NCBI GenBank assembly: GCA_019915015.1
Contig: JAHBBC010000021.1
Location: 434,001-498,000, forward strand
Origin: Auriscalpium vulgare
Lineage: Eukaryota; Basidiomycota; Agaricomycetes; Russulales; Auriscalpiaceae
Length of the DNA stretch: 64,000 bases
Direction: 5' to 3'
Position 1 is the first letter of the stretch, and every line of letters starts with the position of its first letter. Shown piece by piece: positions 8,862 through 20,386 of this stretch. The notes beneath the pieces are model-generated. The model saw only the letters and a list, made by a program, of their open reading frames with translations. It was not told the DNA's origin and ran no database searches. The translations under genes and the position numbers were made by a program.

Positions 8862-10673
8862 TCACTCTAAAGTTAGGTTCGCATCCAAGTCTGCGAAGCC
8901 CTCAAAGAAGGCACTGAAGAGGTCAATGGCGTGCTGGACGTCATGCGAACCAGCAGTTTCACGGATTGAGTGCATGGATAGCATAGCGTTGCCTACGTCG
9001 ACGGTGCGTAGGCCAAGTTTGGATAGGAACGGCCCAACTGTGGAGCCGCACGCCCTGCAGTACGCAGTCAATGACCCGGCAGCGGTACGAGATAAGCAGT
9101 AAGCAGACATACATATCATTCCTGACTTCAAACTCTTGCACCTTGCCCTGCTTCTTCTCCACGAGCTTCTTGACCACGAATGATCCAATCGCGTCGCTCG
9201 CATATCGCTGCTTGGCATTCGTCTTGATCACAATGCCTGCATTCATACGCGGTTTGTGATTGTCCTCGTGTTTGCTCGGGTAGTTCGGGTGGACGGCATG
9301 ACCCATATCGGCCGAGATTAAGAAAGACTTGCTGATCGATTGCCCCAGGAGCGCGGGAGTTGGGGACAGACGCTCGATGAGCGAAGGGACAAGGGACGAC
9401 TCCGCGCCGGTACTTGACACACTCCCGATTTCTTCGTGGTTGAACAGCGCGATGAGATTGACGTTGCCCTCAAGCTTCGGGAACAGACTGGACGACGACA
9501 CTTCTGTGAGAGCCTCGACGGCACAGAACCTGGTCCAACGTCTGAGTGAGCCGGTTGCCGAGATACTCCGATACTCACGATGATACTAGATTGTCCATTC
9601 GAGGACTGAAAATGAACTCATTGTTGAGGCCACCGAGCACTGACGGCTGAGTGTCAAATAGCGACCTAACGCGAATTAAGATCCAGTTAAAAGGAGAGCC
9701 CCGAGGGTAACCGGAAATGCTTACAGCTCGAAGTCGTGGATTGCATCGGGTTCAACTTGAAGCTCTGCAGCTAGAAGGGCGAGCAGGACCGAGTGATGAT
9801 TCGCCTGAATGCTAGACGCCGAGGACTCTTCTCTGGAGTCGCTTGTCTTGGCTACATCAGGCTTTGGTGTCGCGTTCAGTTCGGACGCAACCTGTCCAAG
9901 AATGGGGATGAACTCAGATTCCGTGTTGAACTTGAAGTTATCAGCCGCTCCTCTTTCCACTTAAATAAAGACAGTGCTTTGTCAATCTAAAAAAAGCGCG
10001 ATCAAAGTAAAGAAACGCACAATGAATGGCTAGAGTGGGAATGCGGAGGAGAGGCCTATCGATCTTGACGAGTTTCGAAGTAAAACCCGACGCGGGCCCC
10101 GCCACGACCACGCGGCCGGCAATAGACAGATCGCGGTCGAACCAGGAGTGCCATATGCCTCCACCGTAGGTCTCAACGCCGACCTGCAAATAACCTGAGG
10201 CGCTACGCTTCGATACTGGTCGAATCTACCCAATCAAACTACACGATCAGTGCGACAGAAGAGCAAGAAGCTCGCTCACCTTGAGATTCGGACTATCGAT
10301 GTGAGTCGCGACAATAGATACACCAGCACCCGGTTTCCACTTCTGCGGGAGTGTGAAAGCCAGGAGCGAGCTCTGATTCCTGTGACGCAAAGATGTATGA
10401 GCGGGACGGGGGAGAGCGAACCTGTGGGCAAGTACCGAGTAAAATAATATTTTCCTCCTGCCTGCAAGTTATCCTCCCAATTTTCCTTCTCCAACACCTG
10501 CAAGGCAAGCTCAATTATACATTTCGACCGGCATAAATGGGACGGACCTTTTTGAAGCCTGCCTTTTCCAAACGCAGTGATGCGTTTACAACGGCGTGAA
10601 AGGGAGTCGGGGATGCATTGACAAAGTGCAGAAACCTGGTGGCAGCCTCTGGAGCACTTGGGTAGAGCATCAT
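8862..10673 (-). CDS. aspartyl aminopeptidase, M18 metallopeptidase
   Basis: Cytosolic/vacuolar zinc aminopeptidase (DNPEP / yeast Ape4-like) that removes N-terminal Asp or Glu. From the start (first of two adjacent ATGs at 10673) the exons read [169 protein letters not shown] and [20 protein letters not shown]. The metal-site motifs THID, DN, HEEIGS, SADMGH and the late [12 protein letters not shown]is are all present. It has about seven short introns and an intact frame to the stop at 8862. It is divergent from UTP12, with about 200 bp between. Confidence 0.94.
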
Positions 10674-10876
10674 GATGTCGATGAGCGCTCCCAGCTAGCC
10701 TAGTCTCCGTAGCTGACTTTGAGAGATGATAGTCGATACAAGTAGCCTGAGAGTTGTGCACTAGCACCGTAGTTGTGCGAACTCAAGGCCGGCCCGGCGG
10801 ACGCGAGCCGTGGGAAACACCGAAAATCCTTGTCCAAGGCGACTAGTTGTTTGCTGCAGGGCTTCAATTGCGCAGC
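10674..10876. promoter_or_regulatory. bidirectional promoter, aminopeptidase / UTP12
   Basis: The 203 bp between two divergent start codons must contain both promoters. No TATA box stands out. Confidence 0.45.
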
Positions 10877-13800
10877 ATGGTCCAAAGTTATTTCAGGCAT
10901 GGACCTACACAGGTGAGTTCATTTATACGTCTCACTCGCTCGCTCTCACTGTGCATAGGCATTCGGCATTGTTGCGAGCCCATCCTCCAACTCTGTGTAT
11001 GACGGAAAGCTCGCGTACGTTCCTGCACTCGAGGATGTCCTCGTCTGGGATGTAAAGCGTGGAGAAATGGTGAGAGCATCTTTCTACGCATTTGAATTGT
11101 CCTGATCCTCTTCAAGATGGCCATGTGGCATGAAACAGGACATACAGCAGAGGTGACGTGCATCGCGCGTTCTCCCCAGCCGGACACATTTGCTGTCGGC
11201 TATGCCGATGGTTCCATCAGGCTATGGAGTGCATCTGCCCAGTCCCCTGTTGCCACCTTCAACGGGCACAAGAAAGCCGTCACGGCTATGGCATTCGACC
11301 AAACTGGCGTGAGATTGGCGTCCGGGTCGCAAGACACGGACCTGATCTTATGGGACGTTGTCGGCGAGGCAGGCCTCTTCAGGTATACACTCCCATCTTT
11401 GCTTTACGTTGAGTGTACTCATGTTCGTTCAGGCTACGTGGGCACCGTGATCAGATCACCGGAATCAAGTTCATGTCCAATGACTACTCCGCTCTACCAT
11501 CGAAATCCACTGCAACGAGCGGCGGGCTCATACTCACGTCGTCCAAAGACACCTTCATCAAAATTTGGGACCTTGCAACTCAGCATTGCATCCAGACGGT
11601 CGTAGCGCATCGAGCCGAGGTGTGGACGCTCGACATCAACGAGGAGCAAAATCTTCTTTTCACTGGCAGCAATGAAGGGGAGCTGAAAGCATGGAGAATC
11701 GATAAGACAGTTATGGAAGGAGGTCTGAGGGAGACCGATGGAGGGGAGGTTCGTCGTCCTCTTGTCCGTCGTTGAATTTTGCTCAATTACGGTTTAGGTA
11801 CCGAAAGCTGTTCACTTCTTAGCAACCATCCCATTGTCTTCACAGCACCGAGTTTCTCAAGTCACCTTCCATCCCTCCCTTCCGTATCTTGCTATTCAGT
11901 CACATGATCGGTCTGTTGAAATCTTCAGGGTTCGGACAGAAGAAGAGATCCGGAAAAAGCACACGCGCCGAAGGAAAAGGTCCAAGGAAAAGGAGAGTGC
12001 TAAAGGCAAAGGGAAGAAGGCTGTCGACGATCTACTGGAAGATGGGGGGAACAACGCAGAGATCGAAATAGCGGATCTCTTCACTCCGTATCTCATCGCA
12101 CGCACAACCGGCAAGATCAGGTCGTTTTCATTTTCTGCCCACGAGGGAACAGGAAAGAACGGCACGCAGGTACATTTTTTTAGCCTGTTTAATGTAGTTT
12201 CCTGCTCAAATAAGTATCAGTTGTTCGTGGCTCTTGCCAACAACGCGCTGGAGGTGTACACTATCCCTCCACCTCAAAAGTCAAAAGAGGGTCTCCCGCA
12301 GGTTGCCCGACTTCACTCCGTCGACTTACCTGGACACCGGACAGATGTGAGGACACTTTCGCTGAACTCAGACGATACACTCTTAGCTTCCGCGTCAAAC
12401 GGTATGCCTCATTAGACGCATCATACCGGATTATTTTCATTAAACCGTCGACAGGGACGCTGAAAGTTTGGAACATGAAGACAAATGCGTGTATCCGTAC
12501 ATTAGAGACTGGACACGCCATCTGCAGTACCTTCCTTCCTGGCGACCGCCACGTAGGTCATGACTTGATATCTTCCAGTCCTTTCCGGCTCACATATCCA
12601 TATTCCATGGTAGATCGCTGTTGGGACGAAATTGGGAGAGCTACTGGTATACGACGTTTTCTCCTCGACCTTGATTGCGGAGATCAAGGCGCATGGAGGC
12701 ACAGTCTGGTCAATGCATGTCCGGCCGGATGAGCAAGCCCTAGTAACGGGTAGTGCAGACAAGGAAATCAAGTTCTGGGGTATCGAATGGGCTCAAGCGC
12801 AAGGAGAAGAGGTACTTTCGTACTCTCATTCTAGTTGACTCGGCCTTATAAGCATCTGTTCCGCTCCAGGGTCAGCGCATCAGAACACTAGCCTTGACAC
12901 ATACTCGGACGCTCAAAATGACCGACGACGTTCTGTCAGTCCGCTACAGTCCAGATGGGAAACTCCTTGCCGTGGCGCTTCTTGACTCCACGGTCAAAGT
13001 GTTCTATCAAGACAGCCTGAAGTTCTTCCTGTCATTATATGGCCACAAGGTAAACTGCGAAGACAGCTCTTCAGTCTGCTGTTCTGACATACATCGCAGC
13101 TTCCTGTACTCTCGATGGATATTTCTAACGATTCGAAACTCATTGTAACGTGTTCCGCGGACAAGAACGTAAAAATATGGGGTCTTGACTTTGGTGATTG
13201 CCACAAATCAATATTTGCACACGAAGAGAGTGTCATGCAAGTGGCCTTCGAGAAGAAAGGTCACTATTTCTGGACGGTGGGGAAGGACAAGATGTTGAAG
13301 TATTGGGATGGTGACAAGGTACGCGTCTTGACCAAGTCTCTGGAATGGCTGCCTATGACTTTATCAGTTTGAGAACATTCAAAAGCTTTCTGGACACCAC
13401 GGAGAAGTGTGGGCGCTTTCTGTCAGTAATTCTGGTAACTTTGTTGTCACTGGCTCGCACGACAAGTCTATCCGGGTCTGGGAGAAGCTTGATGAACCAG
13501 TCAGTGTGTTTCTCCTGTTTCCGCGAGTACAAGCTTGACAGTACTTTTCTAGCTGTTCCTCGAAGAAGAGCGAGAGCGGGAATTGGAAACACTCTACGAG
13601 AGCGGCTTGGCCGATGCCCTTAACCGTGAAGACCTAGCCATCGGCAGTGGCGCGGCTTCTGGGGAAGGCGCAGACGGCGAGCAAGCGCAGGCTGAGGCGA
13701 CAGGTGTATCGAAGCAGACGACAGAAACGCTTATGGCCGGAGAGCGGATCAGCGAAGCGCTTGATTTGGCCGATGCGGAACGTGCAATATGGGCTGAGTA

Positions 13801-14363
13801 CGAGAAAGCGAAAGCCGGAATGCCGCTTGAGGATCAGGTCCGGGTTCAACCTCCCCCGCAAAATCCCTTACTAGCCGCACAGGACACGCAGCCTGAGGCA
13901 TGGGTGCTGCGGGTTGTCGAGAGCGTGCAGAGTACGGCGCTTCAGGACGCTCTCCTGGTACTTCCATTCGGCAAGGTGACTTCTCTAATAGTCTATTTGA
14001 ACATCTGGGCAGAAAAGGTGGGTCGCTCGCTCCTATTCTCTTGCATTTGTTGAGCGATGCGGTATACAGGGATGGAACATCACGCTGGTTTCTCGGATCA
14101 TGTTCTTCCTGCTGAAGACGCACCACCATCAAATCGTTGCCAACCGGGTCATGAGGACTACCCTTGCTCCTCTTCGGAAACATCTGCGCGCCGCTCTTGT
14201 TCGTCAAAAGCAAACAATCGGATACAACCTCGCGGCTCTCCAATTTATCCGCCGTGAGACGGAAGCTCAGCACACGGCTCAATTCTTTGAGGGGGAATGG
14301 AACGAAAACACCGTGCTCGCGAAGATTGCAGAGGGCAGGAAGAGAAAAAGGGTGGCTATATAA
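10877..14363 (+). CDS. UTP12: UTP12/DIP2 (WDR3) SSU processome WD40 protein
   Basis: Component of the UTP-B subcomplex of the U3 SSU processome, acting in early 18S rRNA maturation. Thirteen exons sum to 2,874 nt, giving 957 residues. It starts [19 protein letters not shown], as in the family, then carries about twelve WD repeats, for example [102 protein letters not shown] and [19 protein letters not shown] basic Lys/Arg/Glu-rich insert (about residues 300-340) interrupts one propeller. The C-terminal Utp12 domain follows: [31 protein letters not shown] and [17 protein letters not shown]. All introns are GT-AG and 45-60 nt. Confidence 0.96.
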
Positions 14364-14527
14364 CATTTACAACGGCTTGTAGGTCCACAAATCTAGGTGC
14401 TTTTGGCATAACTGATTGGACATAGATTGTTTGAGTTGACGTTGTATTCAAGCCTTGGGTCCCCACAACTCCTCAAACCTAGGCTAGCTGTCAGAAATTC
14501 AATTACTCCGCGGGTGGAGAGATTGCC

Positions 14528-15346
14528 TTACCAGCTCTCCGGTTCGGTGGCCATGCGCATCTGCACCGTCAGAATTCCATCGTCGAAATCTGCGAGCTGT
14601 CCAAAGGCGGCTCTCGTGAGGTCTACGTGCCGCGAATCCTTCTTACACCCAGCGCAACTGTCGACAACCCGAACGAATACACATTTCTTCGTTCCGTGAC
14701 AAACTACGTACGGAGCTTGTGAGGTGATTATCGAGCAGAACCGAGGCCATCACGCACGTTCTAGGAATTTGAAACATTGCGGCTTTGAGGCCCACCCGTC
14801 AAGGGTGAGTGCGCACGCAAATGATTTGTCCTGGAACGGCATCGCCGTCTGTCAGTATCTCGTCCTGTCGGGTGCGAAAGAATGGCTTGCCGTCGGGGCC
14901 CAATCCGAATCTGTCCAGCAACTCGGGTTCTGGAGGTCATGGCCTGTGTACCTGCGGTAGAAGGTTACGTTGGCTACGGTTGACCGGGTAAGAATCAATC
15001 CTATTCACCATGTAATCGTGACGTCCTCTGGACGCCCGATACCTTTCAACCCTTTGACGGCGTCCTTAACCGCACCCCCTATCGAGTCGCCGATACTCTC
15101 TGACGCAGGTTTCTTATCTCTCTTTGAACGACCAGCGTGTGCGGCAGGACCGTACAGGTTGGAGACATTGACCGCGTGCCAGCCGTCGCGAGCATCGAAG
15201 GCATAGTGATCTCCCAGCGAATGTGCCCTCGAGTACTTGAGCTGTTCGAGAGAGCGGGTATCGCGGTTTGGTGAGGAGAAAGTGACGGCGGCGAGAGAGA
15301 CAGACGCGTAGAGCCATAGCCACCCGAGATGTGCAATTGGAGCCAT
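14528..15346 (-). CDS. secreted expansin-like double-psi beta-barrel protein
   Basis: Secreted DPBB protein of the expansin/loosenin/barwin-like group, probably acting on the plant or own cell wall without hydrolysis. Four exons (15346-15009, 14951-14891, 14830-14758, 14703-14528; 648 nt) give 215 residues. It has a signal peptide (MAPIAHLGWLWLYASVSLAA), a roughly 90-residue basic pro-region with KRDKK (possible Kex2-type site), then the barrel: VTITWYTGHDLQNPSCW, ALTLDGWASKPQCFKFLELC, KKCVFVRVVDSCAGCKKDSR, HVDLTRAAFGQLADFDDGIL. The Asp-Ser-Cys-Ala-Gly-Cys and HVDL motifs and paired cysteines are typical. There is no expansin carbohydrate-binding domain 2. Intron 2 (14890-14831) has a GC donor. 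Substrate unknown. Confidence 0.85.
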
Positions 15347-15555
15347 GGTGGTAGGATTGAGTAGGCAGCTCGCTGAGCACTCCTAAAGACCAGCTTGCAC
15401 GGCGTCTCTGCGGGCGGGCGGGGAGGCGGGGCGGGTGGACGAGAGAAGGTTGGCTGATTTGACTCTGGCTGCGTTGGGCAGACAAGTGCAAACAACGCGT
15501 GCCATGCAGGCGGCCCTCACGTGATGTGCATATACCGATCGGCTGTCGCGTCAGT
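15347..15555. promoter_or_regulatory. bidirectional promoter, expansin-like / CGS-like
   Basis: The 209 bp lie between divergent start codons. The segment near 15405-15430 is very GC-rich (GGGCGGGCGGGGAGGCGGGG), a possible GC-box-type element. No TATA seen. Confidence 0.4.
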
Positions 15556-17344
15556 ATGGCGATTCCGAAGCCGAGTTACACTGAGTCATCCAATGCGAGT
15601 GCTGCGGCTTCCACAACCACCACAGCGCGCAGAGACATCATGGCCCCCAAGTTCGAACTGAGCGGCACAGATCTCTTGCACGCAGACGACCCCTTCCACG
15701 GCCCCGAAGTCGCGCCGTCTATCTCGGTCACAACCAGTGAGTCTGCATCTCTACCCCTAGTTCGCATTCACAGCTCTCTTTGATAGCCTTCAGGCAACCT
15801 GAAATCCCGGAATTCGACATACAAAAGATCGCAACAAACCCCGAGCTCCAGAGAGATACTAAATCGCACGTCTATTCGCGCATAACCCAAGGCACCAGTA
15901 CTCGCGTGGAACAGGTCCTCAGCAAGATTCTGGTATGGCACTAGTAAATGTGATATGTGCATCGGATTTCATGGGGCTCACAGGGAGGATATGCGATCAC
16001 CTATGGCTCTGGACTGGCTGCAGCATATGCTGTGAGTCCACAGGCCAACGCACTCACAAGCAGGCTTGCAGCCGGTTATTTACATATTCTTTGTCAGTCG
16101 CTCGTGCATTTGAAACCGAAGCGCATCGCGATAACGGGGGGCTACCATGGCGCTCACCATGTCATCGAGACCTATAGGAAGAACTGCGATGTTCAAGTCG
16201 TCGGGCTCGACGATGACTTTGCGGGCGTCGATATCGCGTGGGTGGAAACGCCGCTCAACCCCACGGGAGAGGCCAGGTTCGTTCATATGCGAAGAGGCGC
16301 GTCGGCGTCGTTCTGATTGCGCATGTCTGAAGAAATCTTCAATACTATGCCGACAAGATTCATACAGCCGGTGGCGTGCTCGTCGTTGATTCGACCTTTG
16401 CCCCGCCGCCTCTGCAGAACCCGTTCAAGTGGGGTGCTGACGTCGTCCTACACAGCGGTTAGTACGCGAGGCCATATCGGTGGATGTTAACTTCAACCGC
16501 ATCTGAACCAGCGACGAAGTACTTTGGTGGACACTCCGATCTCCTTGGTGGCGTTCTAGTTGTGAAGACCCAGGAAGAATGGGGCAAAGTAGGCGATTTC
16601 TGCAGCTCAGGGCGATCTCAGACACGGTATTCACCACCTTTTCAGCTTTGGATGGACCGAATCGCTTTGGGAAGCGTACTCGGCTCCCTTGAAGCGTTTT
16701 TGCTGTTGCGCTCGCTCAGAACCCTCCATCTGCGCGTAGCCCGCCAATCCGCCACCGCGACCGCTCTGGCAAACTGGCTCAACGACATCGCTAACACGCC
16801 AAGAGGACAGTCATATGACGGCGTCGCCGGCGGTATTTTGACGAAGGTGTGGCACTCTTCCTTGCAAGGCAGGGATGCCTCGGGTTGGTCTCCCGAGCAG
16901 CAAATGGAGGGGGGACATAGCCCTACGTTCGCGATCCTCGTATGTCTTCCGCAGAACAATCTAAGAAGCCTAATACCCAGACTGAGAACCAGGCTGCCCA
17001 TGAGGAGGTTGCTGCGGTCCTTCCATTCGCCCTCAAATACTTCGTCGTAAGTTCTGCATATGAACACATTACTGGTTGTAGAGCTCACAGGTCGCTCACC
17101 GTGAAGCCGGCCACCAGTCTGGGTGGTGTTGAGTCCTTGATTGAACAACGCTCTCGCTCTTCGCCAGGCGACGACCCTCGGGTCTTGCGTATCAGCGTGG
17201 GAGTCGAGGAACTTCCTGTGAGTGCTGCGTTGTGCCCATTGACGACCATAGCATCGATGTTTGCGGCAGGATATGAAAGCGGACTTCAGGCAGGCATTCA
17301 TAGCTGCGACGGTGATGTTCCTTCCGGTTCCAGAAGCACGGTAA
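15556..17344 (+). CDS. cystathionine gamma-synthase-like PLP enzyme
   Basis: Cys/Met-metabolism PLP-dependent enzyme (fold type I), best matched to fungal cystathionine gamma-synthase, which makes cystathionine in transsulfuration. Ten exons sum to 1,302 nt, giving 433 residues. Motifs: PSISVTTTFRQPEIPEFD, VYSRITQGTSTRVEQVL, GGYAITYGSGLAAAYA, ITGGYHGAHHVIETY, VDIAWVETPLNPTGEARNLQ, VLVVDSTFAPPPLQNP and then VVLHSATKYFGGHSDLLGGV, where the Lys of SATKY binds PLP. The C-terminus is PATSLGGVESLIEQRSRS and RISVGVEELPDMKADF. Several splice sites were chosen because they restore these motifs: acceptors at 15786, 16332 and 17106. Gamma-synthase versus beta- or gamma-lyase is not settled by sequence alone. 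Confidence 0.9.
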
Positions 17345-17461
17345 GCAGAATGCTGACAAGAATTGCAGGCAAAGGCGAAGCTTTAAGCTCCTACAATTGG
17401 GGCATACAATTTATACGGACTGTCGATTCACTCTGCAAATACCACATCTCAATTCGCGCTG

Positions 17462-18723
17462 CTACCTAGTACTCTTTTGGCGGTAGAGATCGAGGAATGC
17501 AACCTTGTCCTCCCACCCAAAGTTCACCTTCTTGAACTTTCCGAGCTGTGCAATCAACCCTGCACATGCTGCCGACAGTGTATCCTCGCCTACGTCTCCA
17601 GAGATGACCTCACTGGCCAAGAATGTCGGCGCGCTGGGTCCCTCAGAAGGCGCTAGCAGACGGATTGATGCCGTAAGCGGCTTCAAGCCCGACGCGACTG
17701 CAAAAATGTGTGCAAGGGGATTGAACTTTGTCGGGATAGAAAGGGTGAGCGTAGGCGCTAGCGAAGTTGGCGGATCATAACTGTGGCATATCACTGAGTA
17801 GGTGGTCGAAGGTGAGCCTATGGAACGAACGCACCGAATACACATGACCAGGACGTTGTAATTCTTGCTCGGAACCGACTTTTCGAGGAAAATGTCTGCA
17901 AACCTCAGTAGTGCGCGTCCATTGCTGGTCGTGCATTCCGGGAAGATGACCAACGGTCGATCCGCGCCTCGACGGATCTCCTCAAGACTGGTATATCCGG
18001 GCTTTGTGCTAGAGAGTGGCCCTTGCCCCGTGTGCCTGAGAATGGATAAGAGCGATACGCGACAAAAGCCCAGCACTTGCGCGCGAGGTGTTGAAGATCT
18101 GTGCGCAGGAGCAACAGCAGCTGAGCCGGTACCTGTCCGGCGACCGGGGGTCCGAGATATGGGCGACGAGATTTGGGTGGTCGCAGCGGTTTGTGGCTCC
18201 GTTACTGGCATAACATATATCGGATTGAATCTGAGAGTGGAGGAGACGTCATTCGGAAGGACAAAAGAGCGATTGCGGATGAGGCACACCGGAATGCTAA
18301 CCATAGAATCTCCGCCCACGATACCCAGTTTGACACGATTACATCGCCTGCGATAGGGCTCCAAGACTCCTTGATGACTGTTCCTGGCCGCCTGGATGAC
18401 ATTACATTCAGCGCCGAAAGTCATCCAGATACAACTCACCCTCGTTTCCTATGTACAAGCTCCACGGGAATCCACCACAGTCCGAGCACAAGGAGGGTGA
18501 CGCGAGATAATAGAGCCGTCAAGACATAAGTCACTGCTCGGTGTAAGATGGGTGCTGGAAGCTGCGCAAGTGTCAGAGCGGTTATATGCGAAAGGACTAG
18601 GTTGCGTACGAAGACAAGACAGAGACCATGGACCAGCAGTCCATATAGGAGGGCGAGAACAAGTACGAGAACGGTTCGAATAGATGCGATGAGGTAAGAG
18701 ACTGGGAGAAGCAGGCTGGCCAC
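17462..18723 (-). CDS. PlsC-family phospholipid acyltransferase (Vps66/Loa1-like)
   Basis: Membrane-bound glycerolipid acyltransferase resembling fungal Vps66/Loa1 proteins, which act on lysophospholipids at the ER and lipid droplets. Exon 1 (from 18723) encodes two hydrophobic helices around LIASIRTVLVLVLALLYGLL and YVLTALLSRVTLLVLGLWWI. Later exons give GDVIVSNWVSWAEILWLAFR, FNPIYVMPV, a Ser/Thr-Pro stretch (SRTPGRRTGTGSAAV), LGFCRVSLLSILRHTGQ, RRGADRPLVIFPECTTSNGR, ALLRFADIF, YDPPTSLAPTL and LIAQLGKFKK. The FPECTTSNGRALLRF block equals PlsC motif III (FPEGTRS). The usual motif I H-x4-D is replaced by N-W-V-S-W-A-E. The donor of intron 1 is uncertain (two GT choices). Confidence 0.8.
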
Positions 18724-19054
18724 GGTATTTGACTCTACAGGCGGGACTGGGGTAAGGAAGGGCTGTTGAGGGTGACGGTCAGGCTGTATGTCGTGGCCCG
18801 CGAGTGTGAGGCGTCACCTGGATGCCTGTCCCGGGATCCTACGGAGGTCAGTATGTATAGTGCACGAGAACACTGGGTGGATCACTCACTCGAAAGGCAG
18901 AGAACTTCTCCATTGTGAATGCACTGCAACTATGATAGAGGCAAGACTACTCAGCGTCGACCTACACGTGCCCACGTGATCGTCTTATCTGATAAGCACG
19001 CACACATTGCCTTTGCGGTCTCCATCCACTTCAACTCCATCACGCATCATCATC
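18724..19054. promoter_or_regulatory. bidirectional promoter, acyltransferase / TVP38
   Basis: 331 bp lie between divergent start codons. A CACGTG E-box-like core occurs near 18966-18978 (CTACACGTGCCCACGTGATC, two CACGTG copies), which bHLH factors such as Cbf1/SREBP types recognise. Nothing coding is supported. Confidence 0.45.
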
Positions 19055-20283
19055 ATGGGGAAGGGAACGCGCGCCATCTCCCTCCCATTTACTTACTTGT
19101 ACCATTATGGTCATGCAGCTCTACGACGGCTGGGTAAGCTCTCGCTCGGGGGGAAGGTAAGCACTGCGCACTCCCTTCTTCAGAGCGGCAACTGACAGGG
19201 CGACCATTCTCTAGCTGCTCATATTCTTCCTGCTCAGTTTCTACGTTGCCCTAGGAGTTGCCGTCATCATAATAAGCCCGTCGCGCATTGGGCAGTTTAT
19301 GTACGATTGGGGCCAGAAGATTGCGGGACATCCTCTGGGATGGTTGCTGCTATCGGGGCTGATTCGTGCGTACCGCATGCCTGACCCAGATATCGCCTAC
19401 TCACGCTACATATGTCGAATAGTGCTGGTCTCGTTTCCGCCTATGATCGGGCACACGACCATGTTGAATTTGTGTGGTTTCACCTACGGAATCAAGGGCT
19501 TTGCCGTCGCTGGTCCCGCGTCTCTGTTCGGCTCTGCCATCGTGTTCATCGTGCTGCGTTACCTCTTCAGCGCCAAGCTGCGCAAATGGTCTTCCAGCAA
19601 CGAGAAGTGGCAAGCACTCGAGGCTGTCATAGTATGTCCCCTGCCGTATCTATGCTGTCACCTCAGATTATATTGCGTTCCGCAGAATGCTAAGGGCCTC
19701 CCGCTGATGGCGCTCATTCGCATATCCCCTCTCCCTCCCTGGGTATACTCAAACGCCTTGTTTGCGGTTAGTAGTGTTCTCTAAATGGCGACAGAGGTCA
19801 TCTTTTGATACTTTTTGAACGCGCTTTACAGTCTATCGAGGTCGTCTCAGTCTGGCAATTTATGGCAGCGACCATTTGCAGCTTCCCCAGGTATTTTCTC
19901 TATACCTTTGTCGGCTCCCGACTTGCCGCTCTGTCCGATGGCAAGCAGCGCAACAAGATGGACACTCGTGAGCCATATTATCTAGGACAATGTCAAACAT
20001 TAATGGCAATGTCACTGGCATTGCAGAAACAAAGGTAGTCAATTGGCTCTTGGTTGTGGGTGGCGTGCTTGCGGGTGTTGCTGCCGGCTGGTATGTCCTC
20101 ACAATGTGTTCTATGCCATGCTTCTGATATCTGGAAAGGATCACATACGTCCAAATGCAACGTCACCTGCAAGGAGTTTCGAGAGAGAGCGATGCGTTAG
20201 CTGCGGAGGCAATGGACGATGCTGAAGAAGGGGCACCGTTGCTAGACAACTTCTCCTCCGAATCGCTCCACGAAGACGTATGA
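19055..20283 (+). CDS. TVP38: TVP38/TMEM64-family Golgi membrane protein
   Basis: SNARE-associated (VTT/DedA-like) multispanning Golgi protein. It starts at MGKGTRAISLPFTYLYHYGH, with no earlier in-frame ATG. Hydrophobic segments in order: LLIFFLLSFYVALGVAVIII, PLGWLLLSGLI, VLVSFPPMIGHTTMLNLCGF (the family signature), GFAVAGPASLFGSAIVFIVL, then GLPLMALIRISPLPPWVYSN, FMAATICSFPRYFLYTFVGS, and a final VNWLLVVGGVLAGVAAGW helix. The tail is acidic (EAMDDAEEGAPLLDNFSSE) with a D/E-x3-LL-like sorting motif. It has about six introns. The R-x-S-P-L-P-P motif is the loop diagnostic of Tvp38. It is convergent with the FAF1-like gene. Confidence 0.9.
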
Positions 20284-20386
20284 GCTATCCTGTCATCAAC
20301 AGACGCTGCATACACATAGATGTATCGTATGTACACCGTATGAACGACATTTCATGTAATCTACACTCTTGAGTCTCAAGGTGCAC

